64,000 nt of DNA from Branchiostoma floridae (GCF_000003815.2 NC_049993.1:124001-188000), one strand, 5' to 3'; positions 35,201-50,200 are shown, counted from the stretch's first letter. Translations and numbers: made by a program. The notes: generated by a model from the sequence alone, not told the origin.

Positions 35201-38200
35201 CCCTGTGCACCCACAGAAAATAATTGGGTGCACAGCTCCAATTTTGGGTGCACATGCACCCAGTATTTCGAGCCCTGCCCCAAGAGCGCACTAATGAAGA
35301 CCTATCTGTTGGCAGGTGTTTTCCCGCTATGACAAGCACCGCCAGCTCATACTGGAAGACATATTTGCCTCCCTTGCAAAATTGCCATCAAGCAAAAGGA
35401 ACCTTCGCAGTTACAGGTATTGAGTTTTATACACCTTACAGGAACTTTCCCTTTAGTCAGAGAACTGGATATGGTAGGGCCTGTAACAAAGGCATGCTTG
35501 CTATCATAATAATGTCAGACTTGTTGAATGTAAGACACTGTATTGTACATGTACATGTACATGTATATGTATGTACCCTAAGTACATGTAAAAGAGTACT
35601 ATGCAGTGTCCCTTCGTTGTATGTAGTAAAATGCACATTCAAGTACTTCTAAGGATGATTGTAGGATAATGAATGATATGGTAATAGTATTATCTAAAAG
35701 CATTGTTGACTTGTTCCATCTAGATTAAACTCAGAAGACAACATCCAGATGGTGACAGCCTTAGTGCTGTCTTTGATCCAGTGTGTGGTGACATTGCCAG
35801 AGCCAGAGCACGTAGACTCAACGCAGACCAACAAGGATCCAGAGAAGACAAAAGAGGACAAGAAATCAAAAGAGTCCAAAATGGATGATGATGTCTTGAT
35901 TGCATCATCATATGAGACTGCAATGAGAACTGCACAAAATTTTCTCTCTATTTTTCTCAAAAAGTAAGTTTTTTGCCATTTTTTTTTTTTACTATTTTTT
36001 TTGTTGGTCTTTTAAGAAATTGCCTTGATTGCTATAGTGTTACATGTACTACTTATTTGGGGGTTGAAATACTTTTTGGGAGTTACAATGTTAAAATTAC
36101 ATGCAATATTCCAAGCTGGCAAAAATTGTACATGCAATTTCAAAACTTTTTATGCAAAATACTACTACAGTCAAACCTGTCTATAGGGGTCACTCTAGGG
36201 ACTGGCCAAATTTGCCCCCTATGGTCAGGTGGCCCCTATAGCCAAAAAGGTACACTTGACTATGAGTAATAAGTAACACATGCCGCCAGAGCCCCATCTC
36301 TGGTTAGCAAGGATTTACCGTTCACAGTCGGGTCATTTGGGTGGTAACAGAAGGCACACATACCTTGAATGAGTGCAAGTCTTTGTCTGCAAATTTCCAA
36401 AAACATATCCAGTTGCTTGAGTAACTGCTTTTTGGCACATTTGAACTGAAAATCTTAAAACATGGCTTACCTGTGCAATGTTCATTGTGAACAACAGTCA
36501 GTAGGTACTGAAATCATGTGTAAGTTATTGCTCGTGGTCCAGCTCATGCTTTCTCTATATAGGTGGCCATCCCTCTATACTGGCCACCTGTCTATAGCGG
36601 CCATATTTGGCCAGTCCCTTGAGTGGCGGCTATAGACAGGTTTGATTACATCTTAATTGGCTACTGGCTAGCTATACTTGTAGTTGTACATGTAACTAAC
36701 AGAGTCTGATGTTTCAGGTGCACCAGTAAAGAGGAGGAAGACTACCGGCCTCTGTTCGAAAACTTTGTTCAAGACCTTCTAGCCACAGTCAACAAGCCGG
36801 AGTGGCCAGCTGCAGAACTGTTGCTCAGCCTTTTGGGAAGGCTACTAGTAAGGGACATTTTTGTGATTAAAAAAGACAACTTCTTGCATATGCTTTGTTC
36901 TGTTTAAAGTGCTTTTAACCAGTCATGATTGACAAAGGTCTTTTATTTCAGAAACACGTGTTGTCATGATAGGCATGACAGTTTTGTCTAGACTAGACAT
37001 TTTTGCTATGTAAGTTATACATGTATTTATATCATGACCTTCAGGTATCAATTGTGCTGATTTGGTGACAATGTTGTGGAAGGGAAGAAAGTGGGGGCTA
37101 ACTCTTAACTTAAGTACAATATATGCGTGGCAATTATGAACATTGCTTTGCAAAAATCATACAATTATTCCTTCATCTTCAATGATAATGAGTTGGTATT
37201 TGTGGAATTGATGAAGTAGGTAAACCATGGATATCGGAAGGTAGGATTTGAAAGACCTTCAATCTGCATATGCAAGTTATTGTATGGAAAATTGCAGTTG
37301 TTTCAATTGTTCTGATCTTTAACTGCACCTTGGTTATTGTTTACTGTAATTATTGTTATAATGTAACCACTTATTGAGTGCCAAACAAAGAATTGAAAGA
37401 CTTAAGAAGCAGTTTCCAAGTTTGATATATACAAATCAGGGCTCGAAATACTTTTTCTCCACACCTGCACTGATGCAACATTGAAAATAACCTGCACCGC
37501 TATGAATTTAGGAAGTATGGATCATGCTGAAATTGTTGAGGAACCATTGCTTTTTTTTCTTTTATACTGTAATGTTATGCAGGTGGTATTTCGAGCCCTG
37601 CAATTGTATGCACATGTACATGTATTTCCTCGAATCTATATACCCAGCAGAGCCATGCAGGTATAACTTTCCCGATGTATACAAGTATGTAAAAGAAAAG
37701 TACTGTAAATGCATTTAAGTTCACAGGGATCAAGTTTCAGTAGTGAGAAATGGAGTGTTAATGGTGGTTTTGAGTACACAGTAGTGCCATATACTGTAGT
37801 CACTGTAATGGAAAAGTTTTCACGGTGGTTTTGAGTTTGCAGTGAAGTGGCCACCACAAAAACCGCAAACATAAAACTGCCACAAACATTTCTGCATTTA
37901 CAGTCTTTCAGGTCCAGCGTTTGAATAGTCTTTGTGGTTAGTTGATTCAGAATGTGTCTCTTGTGAATAAACTATCAGTTCAATATTGAGGTCAGCCTTA
38001 AGTGAAATGCAGCCATACATGAAATGAAATAGTTTTATAGAAACTTCCATCTGTCTTGTCCCTGTTCACTCCAGGTTCATCACTTCAGCAACCGTTCTAC
38101 AGAAATGTCTTTGCGTGTGTCATCTTTGGACTACCTGGGAATGGTAGCTGCACGTTTGAGGAAGGATGCTGTATCCAGTGAGCTGGACCAAGACACTTTA

Positions 38201-41200
38201 GATGCCGTCATGGATGAGGTGTGTGTGATAATAATGTATACTTTTGGAGTGCCAAGCAAATCTTATTTCTCATGCTATAAATTGCTTTTGTCTTCTGTTG
38301 GGAAAGTTAGATTTTAGGGATTAAAGACAAATCTAACTAAATTAAAACAAGGTTTCCATTTCATTGCATCTCAGTAAGAAGGTTAATGTTTTGAAAACTC
38401 TTCAGCATGTTGTAATGTGTTATTTTGTAATGGTTTAGTTTTATTCCATACATTTCTATGTTTGTGTCTTCCCCCCAGATAAACTCTGTATCTGAAAGTG
38501 AGTCGGTACCAGTTGAAAAAGATGAGCCAACAAGTCCTGCTGTGAGTAGTTCGCTTACCTTCATTTCAGATCAGTAAACGATAAGCCTATTGCAAGCACC
38601 AATGCTACCTATGGCAGTGCTCGAAATACCCACTTGCCCACTTGAAATGCAACCACATTTTGCTTGGCGCGAGTTGGAACCCTGCTTTTCCCCCACCTAC
38701 GTGCATAACCTTGGTTTTTTCTTTGTGATAATATAAAACATATTACATAGTTACATATAACTGGAAGAAAAGATAATGGATAAGTAGCTGATTTGAAGAA
38801 AGTAACAACTTGAAAGTGGGACAACCTGAAATGTTGATGGCGCAACCTGGCTTTTGACTCAGGTTGCCACTTGGACAACCTGACTGAAAAAAGTATTTCG
38901 GGCACTGCTATGGGTACATTGTAAATCCTACATGTGCTTTTAATATTCCTTCTCATTCTACATGAGAACTCTCACCAGACAGAAACAGGATAAAAATCTG
39001 CTAATGACTCAACAATGGGACAATGTCTGGATCACCTGCAGTTAGTACTGGTCAATTGGATAGAAACATATTAGAAACACGAGTAATCGTAGCTATTCCA
39101 GAAGGGCACTGTAACTGTAGTGTTGTATTGTTTTTCAGTTTCCAGATGGTGACCAAACACAAACATTCCAGAGAGCCATGTTAGACTACTTGGCAGAGAA
39201 TTCAGACACAGATCCAGCTCTTCATGTGAGTTCATGAGCACACCATTTTTGCAATTATTTGTAACTATTTGGTGAATGAACATTTGCTGAAGACATTCTT
39301 AGCATTGAGTTCCATGACATCATGGACACGCGATCTGTTCACATGGACACGCGATCATCTACATGATTGGGTGGGCGGCATATAACTCGGCTGGTATCGA
39401 ACTCATGACCTACCAAATACAAGGCGAACACCCTACCCACTTGGCCATTGCATCACTCATTATCGATATCCCAGCGATAAAACGTGTGCTTCAAACGTGC
39501 ACATGGCGTGCATACAAAAAACAAACAAACAAATACAAATGTGTGCATGGTCTGCATTTGGTTGTCTACGATTGCAGGTTCGTAAGATTTTATGATACCA
39601 GTGCTGTATAAGGGCATTTATCTTTCTCAATATTACATTTTGATTCTGATGACTTACCATACAAGGAAATACTAGAAAATACTGGTCCAATCTTCCCAGT
39701 GCTTTCGGCATTGGCAAGATTCGCTCGCAAAAATTCGCAAAATTTTTTTTATTTGACGTTGCTCGTTTGTATTGGATACCTGGCTAAGCACTTAATGGCA
39801 TAAACATGTTTTGTGCTGACCAGTACAAGCTGCATATCAGGACAGATTTATTTGATATAACACTAGTCACTACAATTTAGGAAAGTAATTTTCCGTATGT
39901 GAATGCAGCCATCTTGAAATCCCCATTTTTTAACTTTTTAAGCTTCTATTGCAGACTGAACACAATTATATACCATTTGGTTCGCCCCTGAGGCATCGCC
40001 AAAAAGGTCTGGGGTTATTGGCCCACTCTACCGTTGTGCCAAATTTCAGGTCATTTGGTTCAGGAACGATGGAGATGAATCGCGTTGAAGATTTGACAGA
40101 AGAAAGAAAGAAAAGCAGAAACATTACGTAGACTAGTCGTAGTACTATTATATACAATTATATATTTCACCATATCTGTGGTATGGCTGAAATATAAAAA
40201 TCCTACATACAAATTATTTGAGATGTTTTGTGAGTGTTCTCATTTCAGTCAGGCAGTGCTGTCCTTGCTATGAAATCTCCAGATGTCTAATTGTGTGGCC
40301 AGATCAAAGATTATTCATGAATAGCACAAACCTAAAGTGAGAAATAGTTGAAATTGTACATTGCATCCACTACAAGGCCACCACATTCTGACCCAGTGTG
40401 TATTTGGGTTTTGCTACCATGAAGTCTTCTAACTTGATGAATGAGAGGTTACACAAACTGCTCAGCTGGGACCAGAAATACATTATCAGATTGAAGCTAC
40501 AAAGTGGTCAAGACAGGGGCATTGGAGCATAACTTCCCATTGTCCACTTCGGTGGCATTGAACATGATTGTAATATACTGACAACTGTCAGCTGCTTCAG
40601 GTTGAATTTTGCATTAACTCATGTAGATTAGTCATCCAGTATGTGATTTATTAGACGTTTCAAACAGTATCCACTTTTTTTTATTAGTGGATGAAAAACA
40701 GTGGATACTGTTTGAAACGTCTAATAAATTATATGTTTATATCCAGCAGTAGGGACTGATTTAACTACAAGTTATGTATTAACACATGTACAGTAACTTA
40801 CAAAATGTGCACTTTGGCTTCAATTGTTACAGTTTGCACGCCAGTTCTACATTGCACAATGGTACAGGGACTCCACTGCCCAGATTGAGAGATCAATTAA
40901 AGGGCTCAAGTCCAAAGGGGCAGAAGATGACTCTGATAATGAGGTGGAGGAAGAGGACGAAGATGAAGATGATGGTGGTGTCAAAAAGCAAAATATGGTT
41001 GAGCCAGTGTCATCAGTTGATGTAATGCAGGCTGCAGATTCGAGGAAAAAGTTTCTCTTGACAATGGTTCAGGCCAGCTGTGGACCACTTGGAACTCTAC
41101 GGTAAAGCAGTTTGACTTACTGTTTCTGAATGAAGTGTATAGGTGCATGTATCTGATAGGTGCATGTAAGCACTTTATCATAACAAACTGTACTTTGCAA

Positions 41201-44200
41201 TGTTTTAACTCTGTACACAACATTAAAATTGACGGCCCACTCTTTGCCATCTTAAAACATTCCCATCAGACAAACAAATACATCGTCTCTCATGAGCAAG
41301 CTAGGGATTACTCACTCACAAAAAGACGACAATTGACCACAAAAAGGCAGTTGGCTACATGTAACTTATAGATGGTTGATCAAACTTGGGTACAGGAACA
41401 GGTCTGGTCCTAACCCAGTAACTAAACCTACATGTACGTACCTTATTTTGTAAAATTTGTTTAGGTACTCAGCTCTACAGTTTTGTACCTACACATTCTG
41501 TCGCAAGGAGAAATTTGCTGTGTCAGTGTCACTTAAGACATATTCCACTAGGTCTTGTTTTGTTTTCATTTATCATTTGCTCACCAGGTTTGTAAGGACA
41601 ATGCTATTCTTCCCTACTACAACAAAGTTGACCTTAAGTTATGTTAGTTACGTAATCAATTACAATGTAGCTTGATTATGATACCAATCCTGTTTTTTTT
41701 TTACCATGCAAGATTGCAAGTAACCTACAATCAAGAATTATTTTCTGTAGAGGTTGTGGGTGGGTATTTCTCTTAGATCAGAACAAAATGTATGTGTATC
41801 ATTTTTATGTCGATGTTGATAATTTCTTCTTATTTCTATAGGACAAGGCATAGCAACTTGAGCTACGAGAATGCATGTGTGATTGCTCGTTACCTGGCAT
41901 CACAGAGACCTTTCTCGCAAAGCTTTGACATCTACTTGCAGCAGGTGAGAATTTCATTAACAGATGAGGCTTGCATTTTCCCAGAATATAATCTTAGTTG
42001 GAAATAGAATTAATAAATATATATGTATTTTATGACATGCGGGTGGCTAGTAAAAATTGGAGGAATTTTGTCTTCATCTTTGCTATGTATCAAAGTTGGA
42101 CAAATCACTGGGATGTCTCTAAAGGTAATCTTTAATGTAGCAGAACAAAGTGATGGTTTACTCTTTTGCCAGATTGGTGTCAATTGACTCTAACCAAAAT
42201 ATGAAAATGAAAATGAGCCTGAGCTGCGGCCACCTGAGCTGAGTGACTGAGTGAGTGAAAAAGTCTGTACCTTGGTACACACCATTACAGTAGTCGAGAG
42301 CCTTGTGGCCTTCTAATACTTTGTTTGATGTGAGTGATTGTAACTTCATGGGTTGAGCATCTGGGCCACTTTTTGGAACAAGTGTCAAATAATTGTGCCA
42401 AAATGTCCCTCGATCCCATGCTGGTTATTTCTTAGGATTTATGTGTTATGTCATTGGAACTTGTACTGGTGTACTTAAAAAATTATTTCATTGGGTTGGC
42501 AGAATATGCAATATTGGAGTTTTACTTTACACAACCAGTAAATTCTCACTTGATTGCTGATTCTGCCTGCTATATGATAGGATAGAATAACTTTGACACT
42601 TTTTTTGTGTGATATGCATGCATGGTAAGCTCTGTTTACAAATATGACATCATTGTGAAGGGCAATGGATATTTTTCCCAAAGATGATATATCAAAAGTT
42701 ACTCTTTCCAAACTGTTGTGTTTAGTATATATTAATAACCTGAAACCTACCAATGCCAATCTAGTATACATGTATAGTAGTAAGGCTGATTTCCCACTGT
42801 TAATTGGTGATTGGTGTTGTAGACAGGATTGTCGACATGCAAATTTTTTTTTTTATTGTAACGTAATTCTGTTGATTACAGATTCTGCGAGTGCTAAGTG
42901 AGAATGCAATTGCAGTTCGGACTCGTGCTATGAAGTGCTTGACTGCAGTTGTAGCAGTGGATCCTGGTATACTAGCTCGGGTAGATATTTTTTATCCTTG
43001 CTACTACAATATGGTGTCTTGTGTTCAAATAGGGGTTGGAAAAGGTTTCTAAAAGCTGGTGTGTTACACTGAACGGTGGTTATACCGGCTATTTACAGAT
43101 ACAGATACAGATACAAAATCATGCCTGCAGGCAAAATGTCATAAAGTTTGTAGTTTCAACACTTGTCAAGGAAGTATGATATGATCATTATACACATTTG
43201 TGCAGTCACTGACACAAATGGATGTGGATGCTGTCTGAAATACCTGTTTTCAAATGATGCAGTTGCTTGAGTGACTTTCAGCTAGAGTCCTTTAGAAAAG
43301 TGATTCAAAATTGAAATATTGAGATTGAAAAAAAAGGATACATGATACATGTCAGTAGTACACTATTCATAAGATGAATTAATGTTAGTAACTTTGCCAA
43401 CATGACGGGAGATGAATTCATTGCAGCACAATAAGATTTTGGCTGCCTCATGTTCAACCAATAATGTTGTTTGTACTACAGTAAAACTGCAACAGCATAC
43501 TCAAGGCCACACCAATTTTATTTCTCGGATTTATTCAGAAACAAATTGCATCAGTCAGTCGAAAAAAAATGAAAATAAATTTGTCAAAAAGTAGGGGTAG
43601 GAGAGATCGAGGGGCTAATACTCAAGTTACACAACAGAAATAACAACAGGTTTAAGTAAAGTAAGTATTAAGTACGTAATAATAAAGCAAGTAATAGTTT
43701 TCAGATTTTCTACATGAACTTGAATTGAAATGCGTCCCAAATTTATGGTTTTTCTGTTTTATTTACCTAAAATTCGTAGCTTTGCTGGGCCCAGCAGCTT
43801 CATATTTTCCCACCGGCATTGTCTGGAAAAACTTGTGAATGGGACACTGAAGACTTATAGTCCATTCCGCTACAAAGCCATCCCTGTTTTCAGCAAATTT
43901 TCCGACGCCTCACAAGCGCTTTGAAATAGATTTTCATCCTTATTTTGTGAATCACTGCCACCAAAGGGCCAAAAATTTGGGAGCTATTATGTTTGCAAAA
44001 ATTTGTTTTACCATGATATCATGTGCTCATGTCCACAAGAAGGAACCTTCTTTCAAATTGGCAACGCGGCAGAAAAATAACTGGTTCTTTTTGATGATGT
44101 TACCCATGAAAATGATGTGTGATTTCATTTCTCTTCTGACTTTGCTTTCAAGTCTCAATGCCGCAAAAAAAGTTAAGGTATCTAGGTTGGATAAATTGGC

Positions 44201-47200
44201 ATTTTGACCTTCCATTGTTTTCCTCAGTTTAAAACCTACATTTTTCGGAAAAGGAATGTGATTGTACTGAATATTGATTGTCTATGAAATAGTCTTGCCA
44301 ATTGCAATTTTTTAGACCATATGAATGACGTCATCATGTTTTATTGCTCCTTATATTGTTGTCATTAAGTAGAAAATACAGCACGTTGTTATTTCCTACA
44401 GAATAAAAATGTTATTTTTCTTACACATAACCATCAAAGCTATGCATTGTATGTTGCGCAAGAAAATAACTACTAACAGTCGGTAGTTATTGCCAATTTA
44501 TTGATTTTTAATTAGGTAATAAGTAAAGTCTCCGTACCTGACGAACCAAACAAGATAGCCCTTTGCGCAACCGCGAGTTTGAAGATCGAACGATTATCTT
44601 CAAGAATATAGGGGAATATGTGGCCAGATATGTTCCCTGTTTCCTACTTTTAGGGCTAAATGAGGCCACAGGGTCATAAAACTGAGCGGTGAACCATAAA
44701 TAGTCCATTTTGAGCGCAAAATGCGCCGAAACTCCACCAAACTTGGTGGCGTGCTGCCTCTCGGCGAGTTTGACCCCTAAACAGCTTTAGAACTCTTGGA
44801 CAATCTCGCAAAACGCGAGAAACCTCGAGAAATCTGGCTGTTCCTCCATTTTCGTCACCTCCCCCGGCTTGTTTATCTTTCCCGATACCTATGACGTAAT
44901 GCGCCAGACCCGACTTTACAGATGGCGGGTGTCCCGGGCCCGGGGCCCTGCGCTGCGGCCGCGGTGAAAGCGCTGAAAAATGTGCCTGGTATCGTGGAGG
45001 CAATGAAGCAAGACAACCTTGATGTTGCCAAAGATCTAGGCTTCGTATCAAGACGGATGTCGAAGAAGGTGCGGAGACGCAAGGCTGCCAGTGTTCGCGG
45101 CAAAAAGGCCGCTGCTTGGAGATAATTTGGTGAAATGTAGGTCACGTTGTCGGTGTAGGACATAATTTTCTATCCGCCAGCCAACTAAACTGCTCGGAGG
45201 TTTACCGGGCCCGTTCTGCTTTTACCCCTGTAAACAACGTTTTTCTATTCATCTTTTGAACCGGCATTTCGAGTTACGACCGCCCGTAACTGAAACAAGA
45301 CCGTAAAAATTCTCCGATATGCGCCAGTGTACCGGGCGGGCGGGCAACACTCTAAGCGCCGAGGATCTAGCGGCGAGGTCACGGGGGTATGCAACAGACC
45401 AACTAGGGCCGAGCGCGGAATACCACCGCCACCGGACCGTGCGCGGAATTCGACAGCGGAATATAGCCAATCTTTTTAGCAGCGCAAAAATCTAGCCAAT
45501 CTTCTTAACGGTGCAAGAGTTTCTAAACTCCCTACCAAAAATTTACGGCCTTACGCTGCCGCTTACGCACTTGCATTTTGGTGACTGTTTCCATTGAAAA
45601 AGCAACTGAAATAGGCAACAGCACCGTTCAAAGTGGGCTATTTATGTACACAAATACGTGAACCCAATAACATCGGGCTAACTAAACCAAGCAAGCCTTG
45701 AAATAAAAGTATCTGTCGCTATTTTGATGCCTGTGCGCCGTGACGAAAAATAGGCCAGACATGTCCGCCATCTTGTTAGTTGTGGACAGTAGTGCGCATG
45801 TGCAGAATGATGTCATTGTTTATACTGGGGATTAACTTGGCTGTCTCCGCCAGCGGAGACACCCAAAAAAATTGACTGGAATAAACATTTTCCCATATTC
45901 ATAACTAATTGATACGTAAGAATAGGGTGGTCTTGAAGTAAAAAACATATATTACAGGTATAAGCGGCTCAATAGAAAAAATATTACAGGGCTTTGGGGA
46001 AAATTGATCAGCCGGGTGAATAACCTTAAAAGCCACAGACATTTCTAGTAATATCAACATGTTGACAATCAACACTTCTCTAGAAGCATGGGTGAGCAGT
46101 TTATTAAAAAGAGACATAGACAACTTTTATTCTCATACAAAATATGCTATGAAGCCATGCAAATATATTATAGATGTTCCCTAAATTCAACCAAGTTCTG
46201 TGACAAATAAATTACTATTTTTTGAGGTTTGAATGTAGACTAAAATAACAACGTACGCAACATTTCTACCTAAATTACAGTGGACTATCCCAATGACCCG
46301 ATTGACCTCGAGAGCGCCATAGTTTGATTTTCGTCGTCGTCAAAACACAACTCAAAACATGCAGATTTTACCAGGATTTCCCGGCAGTTATTATCGAAAT
46401 CAAGGTTGATACACCCTTGAAAATGATGCAGACTTTTTCAATTTTTTTTCTTCAAAATGGCAATATTTTGGTTACCAAAACACAAGTTATTAAAAATTGA
46501 TGTCGCTTTGCCAAAAAATAGTGAATATTGTGCAAAAATCCCGGGAAATGCGGACAGGAAAACCTAAACTTTCAACATTTAGGGTGTCCCTGCTAGCAAA
46601 GTCCAAAGTTTGAAGAAAAGTGACAAACATACCATCCAAAATAGGCACGTACAGTTACTGGAATTTGAGGCCCATAGTTTATTTAAGAGAGAAGAAGTGA
46701 AATTTTGTCAACGCGAGGTGTGCCCATTTTATTTTATTTTTTCCAATTTGGAAAAATAGGGCCCAGAAATCCGAAAGCAACAAGTAAAATTGGTGTGGCC
46801 TAAGGATTGAATGATCAATTGCTTTGAATGACTGACTTTAAAGTTTAACATGGGTTCCCTCAAAGTTAAGGTTATTCATCCAAATGAGTGATCATTTAAC
46901 TTTTCTAGTTGGTAGATATTCTCATAGACAATGCTTGAATTCTAGGCTGACATGCAGAAAGGTGTGCATGGGAGATTCATGGACCAGTCTACTTCTGTGC
47001 GGGAGGCAGCTTTGGAGCTTGTTGGCAAGTTTGTATTGCTGAGGACAGAACTTATTCCCCAATACTATGATATGATCATCGAGAGAATACTGGTAAGTCA
47101 GCCACTCATTATCTTTGCCAAGAAGATTATGACTGTTTTTGGTTGTGGCAGAGTAGAGTAGCTTTGTTGTTGGTGTATACTGTAAATGCATTTAAGTTCG

Positions 47201-50200
47201 CGGGGATTTAATTTCGCGGTAGCGGTAAAATGGACTTTTCGCGGTGGTTTTAATTTCGCGGTAGCACCATGCACTGTAGTCTCTTACTGTTATGGAAAAA
47301 TGTTCGCGAACTTCGCGGTGGTTTTAAATTCGCGGTGAAGCGGCGCCGCGAAAACCGCGAACATTAATCCACCGCGAACATTTCTGCATTTACAGTATGT
47401 AGGTCAAGGGCATGATTTGAGATGCTGTTGATGGATCTTCATGATATTTGGTATTTGAGTAGTGGATATAGAAAGGAAGGTTAATATTGAATATGGTTCA
47501 CCTGGTTCGTTGATACTGCAGCGCGCTGAGTGTGTTTGTGTGTCTGTATACAATTGTTGATGATTCTGCATGATATTTGGTGGATACGTACACAGTAGGA
47601 GTTGGAAAAGGAGGCAGGCCGTTTAATAACGGGCCTCTTAGCAGCGAGTTACAGCCCTGCAGCTGCAGTTGGAGGCCAAGGGCCAGGATCATGATTTTTT
47701 AGTAGTGGACAGGTCTTGGGGCAAGGAGTAAGTGGTGTAAGTTTGGGCTCCTAACAGCTTGTTTTAAATGGCAATGGGTATTTTTAATGTTATCTTTGTA
47801 AGGGAATAACTCCAGCACAGGTTGATAAATTTGCAGTATTTTGGCTGATGGTTGTCAAAAGTAATATTTAACTTGGAGAGATGTATTCTTTTGTAATCAG
47901 TGGTTAATTAACAGAAATATGAGTTTTCTCTAATTGTGTCGCAAGATGGCGGGCTGGTTTATTTTGTATTTATGTAGGAATTCTGTTGGCATTTTTTTTA
48001 GGGATACTCATGGAACACTTGATCCCAACATGTCCTGTTTGGGTTTAAGTGGTTAATTAAATATTGGGAAATTCCTGTTATTATGTGATTTTTTTTTTTC
48101 AAACTAAGCTGCCCCTCTCTACTATGAGGTACTTGTAAACATGCAATGATTGATGTCAACCAAATAAATCAATATACACATGTATGATACAGAAACTTAG
48201 CTGCCCCCTTCCTGCTAAGAGGTACTTACAAACATGCCATAATTGATGTCAATCAAATTAAGTAAATGTATATTGTAGAATAAAATGTTCATCACCTTAA
48301 AAGCATACTGTACTCCAGAGGAGAGTGATCTTTTTCTGCTAGTAAATTTTTTCTTTTGGTCAAAAATGGGCGTTGATCTTCATCAATCATCCCATGGATG
48401 GGGAGCTCTTAGGAAATCTAGTCCAATCTTGGAAACAATGTTTGTAGCATGTGTGTGAACAGCATGTATACTCATGTCACCTTGACTTCAGCTATTGATA
48501 TCTCATGTGTTGTACTTGCCACATACTAATCAAATTTTTTGGGATCGCGTAGCACAGCGGCCCTATCAAAGCTCAACTCAACATGTTTTTTGTCTCATAT
48601 GAGTGCAAGTATATAATGCAAGTACATGTGCATATGATATAAGTATTTTTTACTAACCTGAATTATTTCTCAGGATACAGGTATCAGTGTTCGCAAAAGA
48701 GTCATCAAGATCCTGAGGGATATCTGTCTGGAAGTTCCTGATTTCACCAAGGTCACAGAGATGTGTGTGAAGATGATACGCAGAGTGAATGATGAAGAGG
48801 GTATCAAGGTAGAGTTCTGCTTTGTCTAGATACAATTCATGTTTGTACTATGTCACACTTTTGTAGTGCCAGACCAATTTAATTGAAAAATGCCAGATTT
48901 TAAAAAGATGGCAGAGACTACTGCCAACCAATTTGTTGAGCAGGAATCTCTGCGCTGTGTTCCATTTTATACATTAGATGATAGCTCAAACCAAGTAAAC
49001 TGTCAGTGATTCAAATTTGTGCTTAACTTCCAGAAACTGGTGAATGATGTCTTTCAGCAAATGTGGTTCTCACCTGTGAAGTCATCTGATGAGGAGAGCC
49101 TTTTTCGGAAGGTTATCAACATTACTGATGTGGTAAGAATAAAAAGTTTTTATCTTTAGGCCACACCAATTTTATTTCTTGTTTCTCTGATTTTTTTTTC
49201 AGGAAAACATTGGGTTGGTCGGTCGAAAAAAACTTTTAAAAAAACTTAAAAAGTCAGGGGTAGGAGAGATTGGATAGGAAAACCTAAACTTTCAACATTT
49301 AGGGTGTCAGAGAGGCAGTGAAATTTTGTCAACACAAGGTGTGGCCATCAATTTGAAAAGTTTTTTTTGTTTGTTTTTGTTTGTTTTTGTTTTCAAATCG
49401 GAAAAAATAGGGTCAGGAAATCCGAGAAACAACAAATAAAATTGGTGTGGCCCTATGTTTATGGCTAGTTTAATACATAGTGGTCTGTGCTGACAAAAAT
49501 GGAATGTCCCTAAGTGCCTAGGCAAGGGACTGGCCCCTTGCTCCTCTCCGTTAGGATTCTCCAGGTTGCCGGTCAACAATTACCTTGTCCTCTAATTTCT
49601 AACTGTTAAGGTCCAAACATTTGAATGGGCTTATTTAAAAGAAATAAACGTTATTAAGTTCTGACACTCCATTTTTTTATTGAACAAGACTTTTTGTACA
49701 CAATTGTGTAGATACAGTTGCATGCAAAATTATTCAACCCCCCTCACAATTGGGATATTTTGGTAAAATAAGAAACACTACAAAAGCAGACTAGTACCAA
49801 ATCATATGACTGGTGAACAGAGTCTAGAATATAGACGAAAGTCAAGATTTTATTTCATAGTTCAAGCCGCATTAATTTATTTCCTTGGTTCACAGATTCA
49901 CTGCTTGTTTTTTTTACTGAAGTGAAATTAAGATAAAAACAACATGAGTTGCAAGACAGCAGAGACGCCACTCACATCACTTTTGACAGACAGGAATCAA
50001 CAAAAATAGAGACAGAACTTAGAATTTGGAAAAGATGTCCACACAGTCATCACGCATGTTTGCAGCAAGGCCGATATCGAAAGGCGCCATGGCCATCTGA
50101 AATGGAAGGAAAAACATCCCCCTCCTCACTACCATGGGATCCTGTCGCAACTTGCTTACGTTTTATTGCTGCTGTTTTACCAGGTTCACAGTCAAGTTAC

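Noticed and set aside
35545-35590. ACATGTACATGT run as a regulatory element
   Set aside because: Simple self-complementary microsatellite repeated at many places in the window (e.g. 37610, 58730).
44674-45163. Long minus-strand ORFs over the GC-rich region
   Set aside because: High GC suppresses stop codons on both strands. These frames mirror the plus-strand GC-rich ORF and show no domain.
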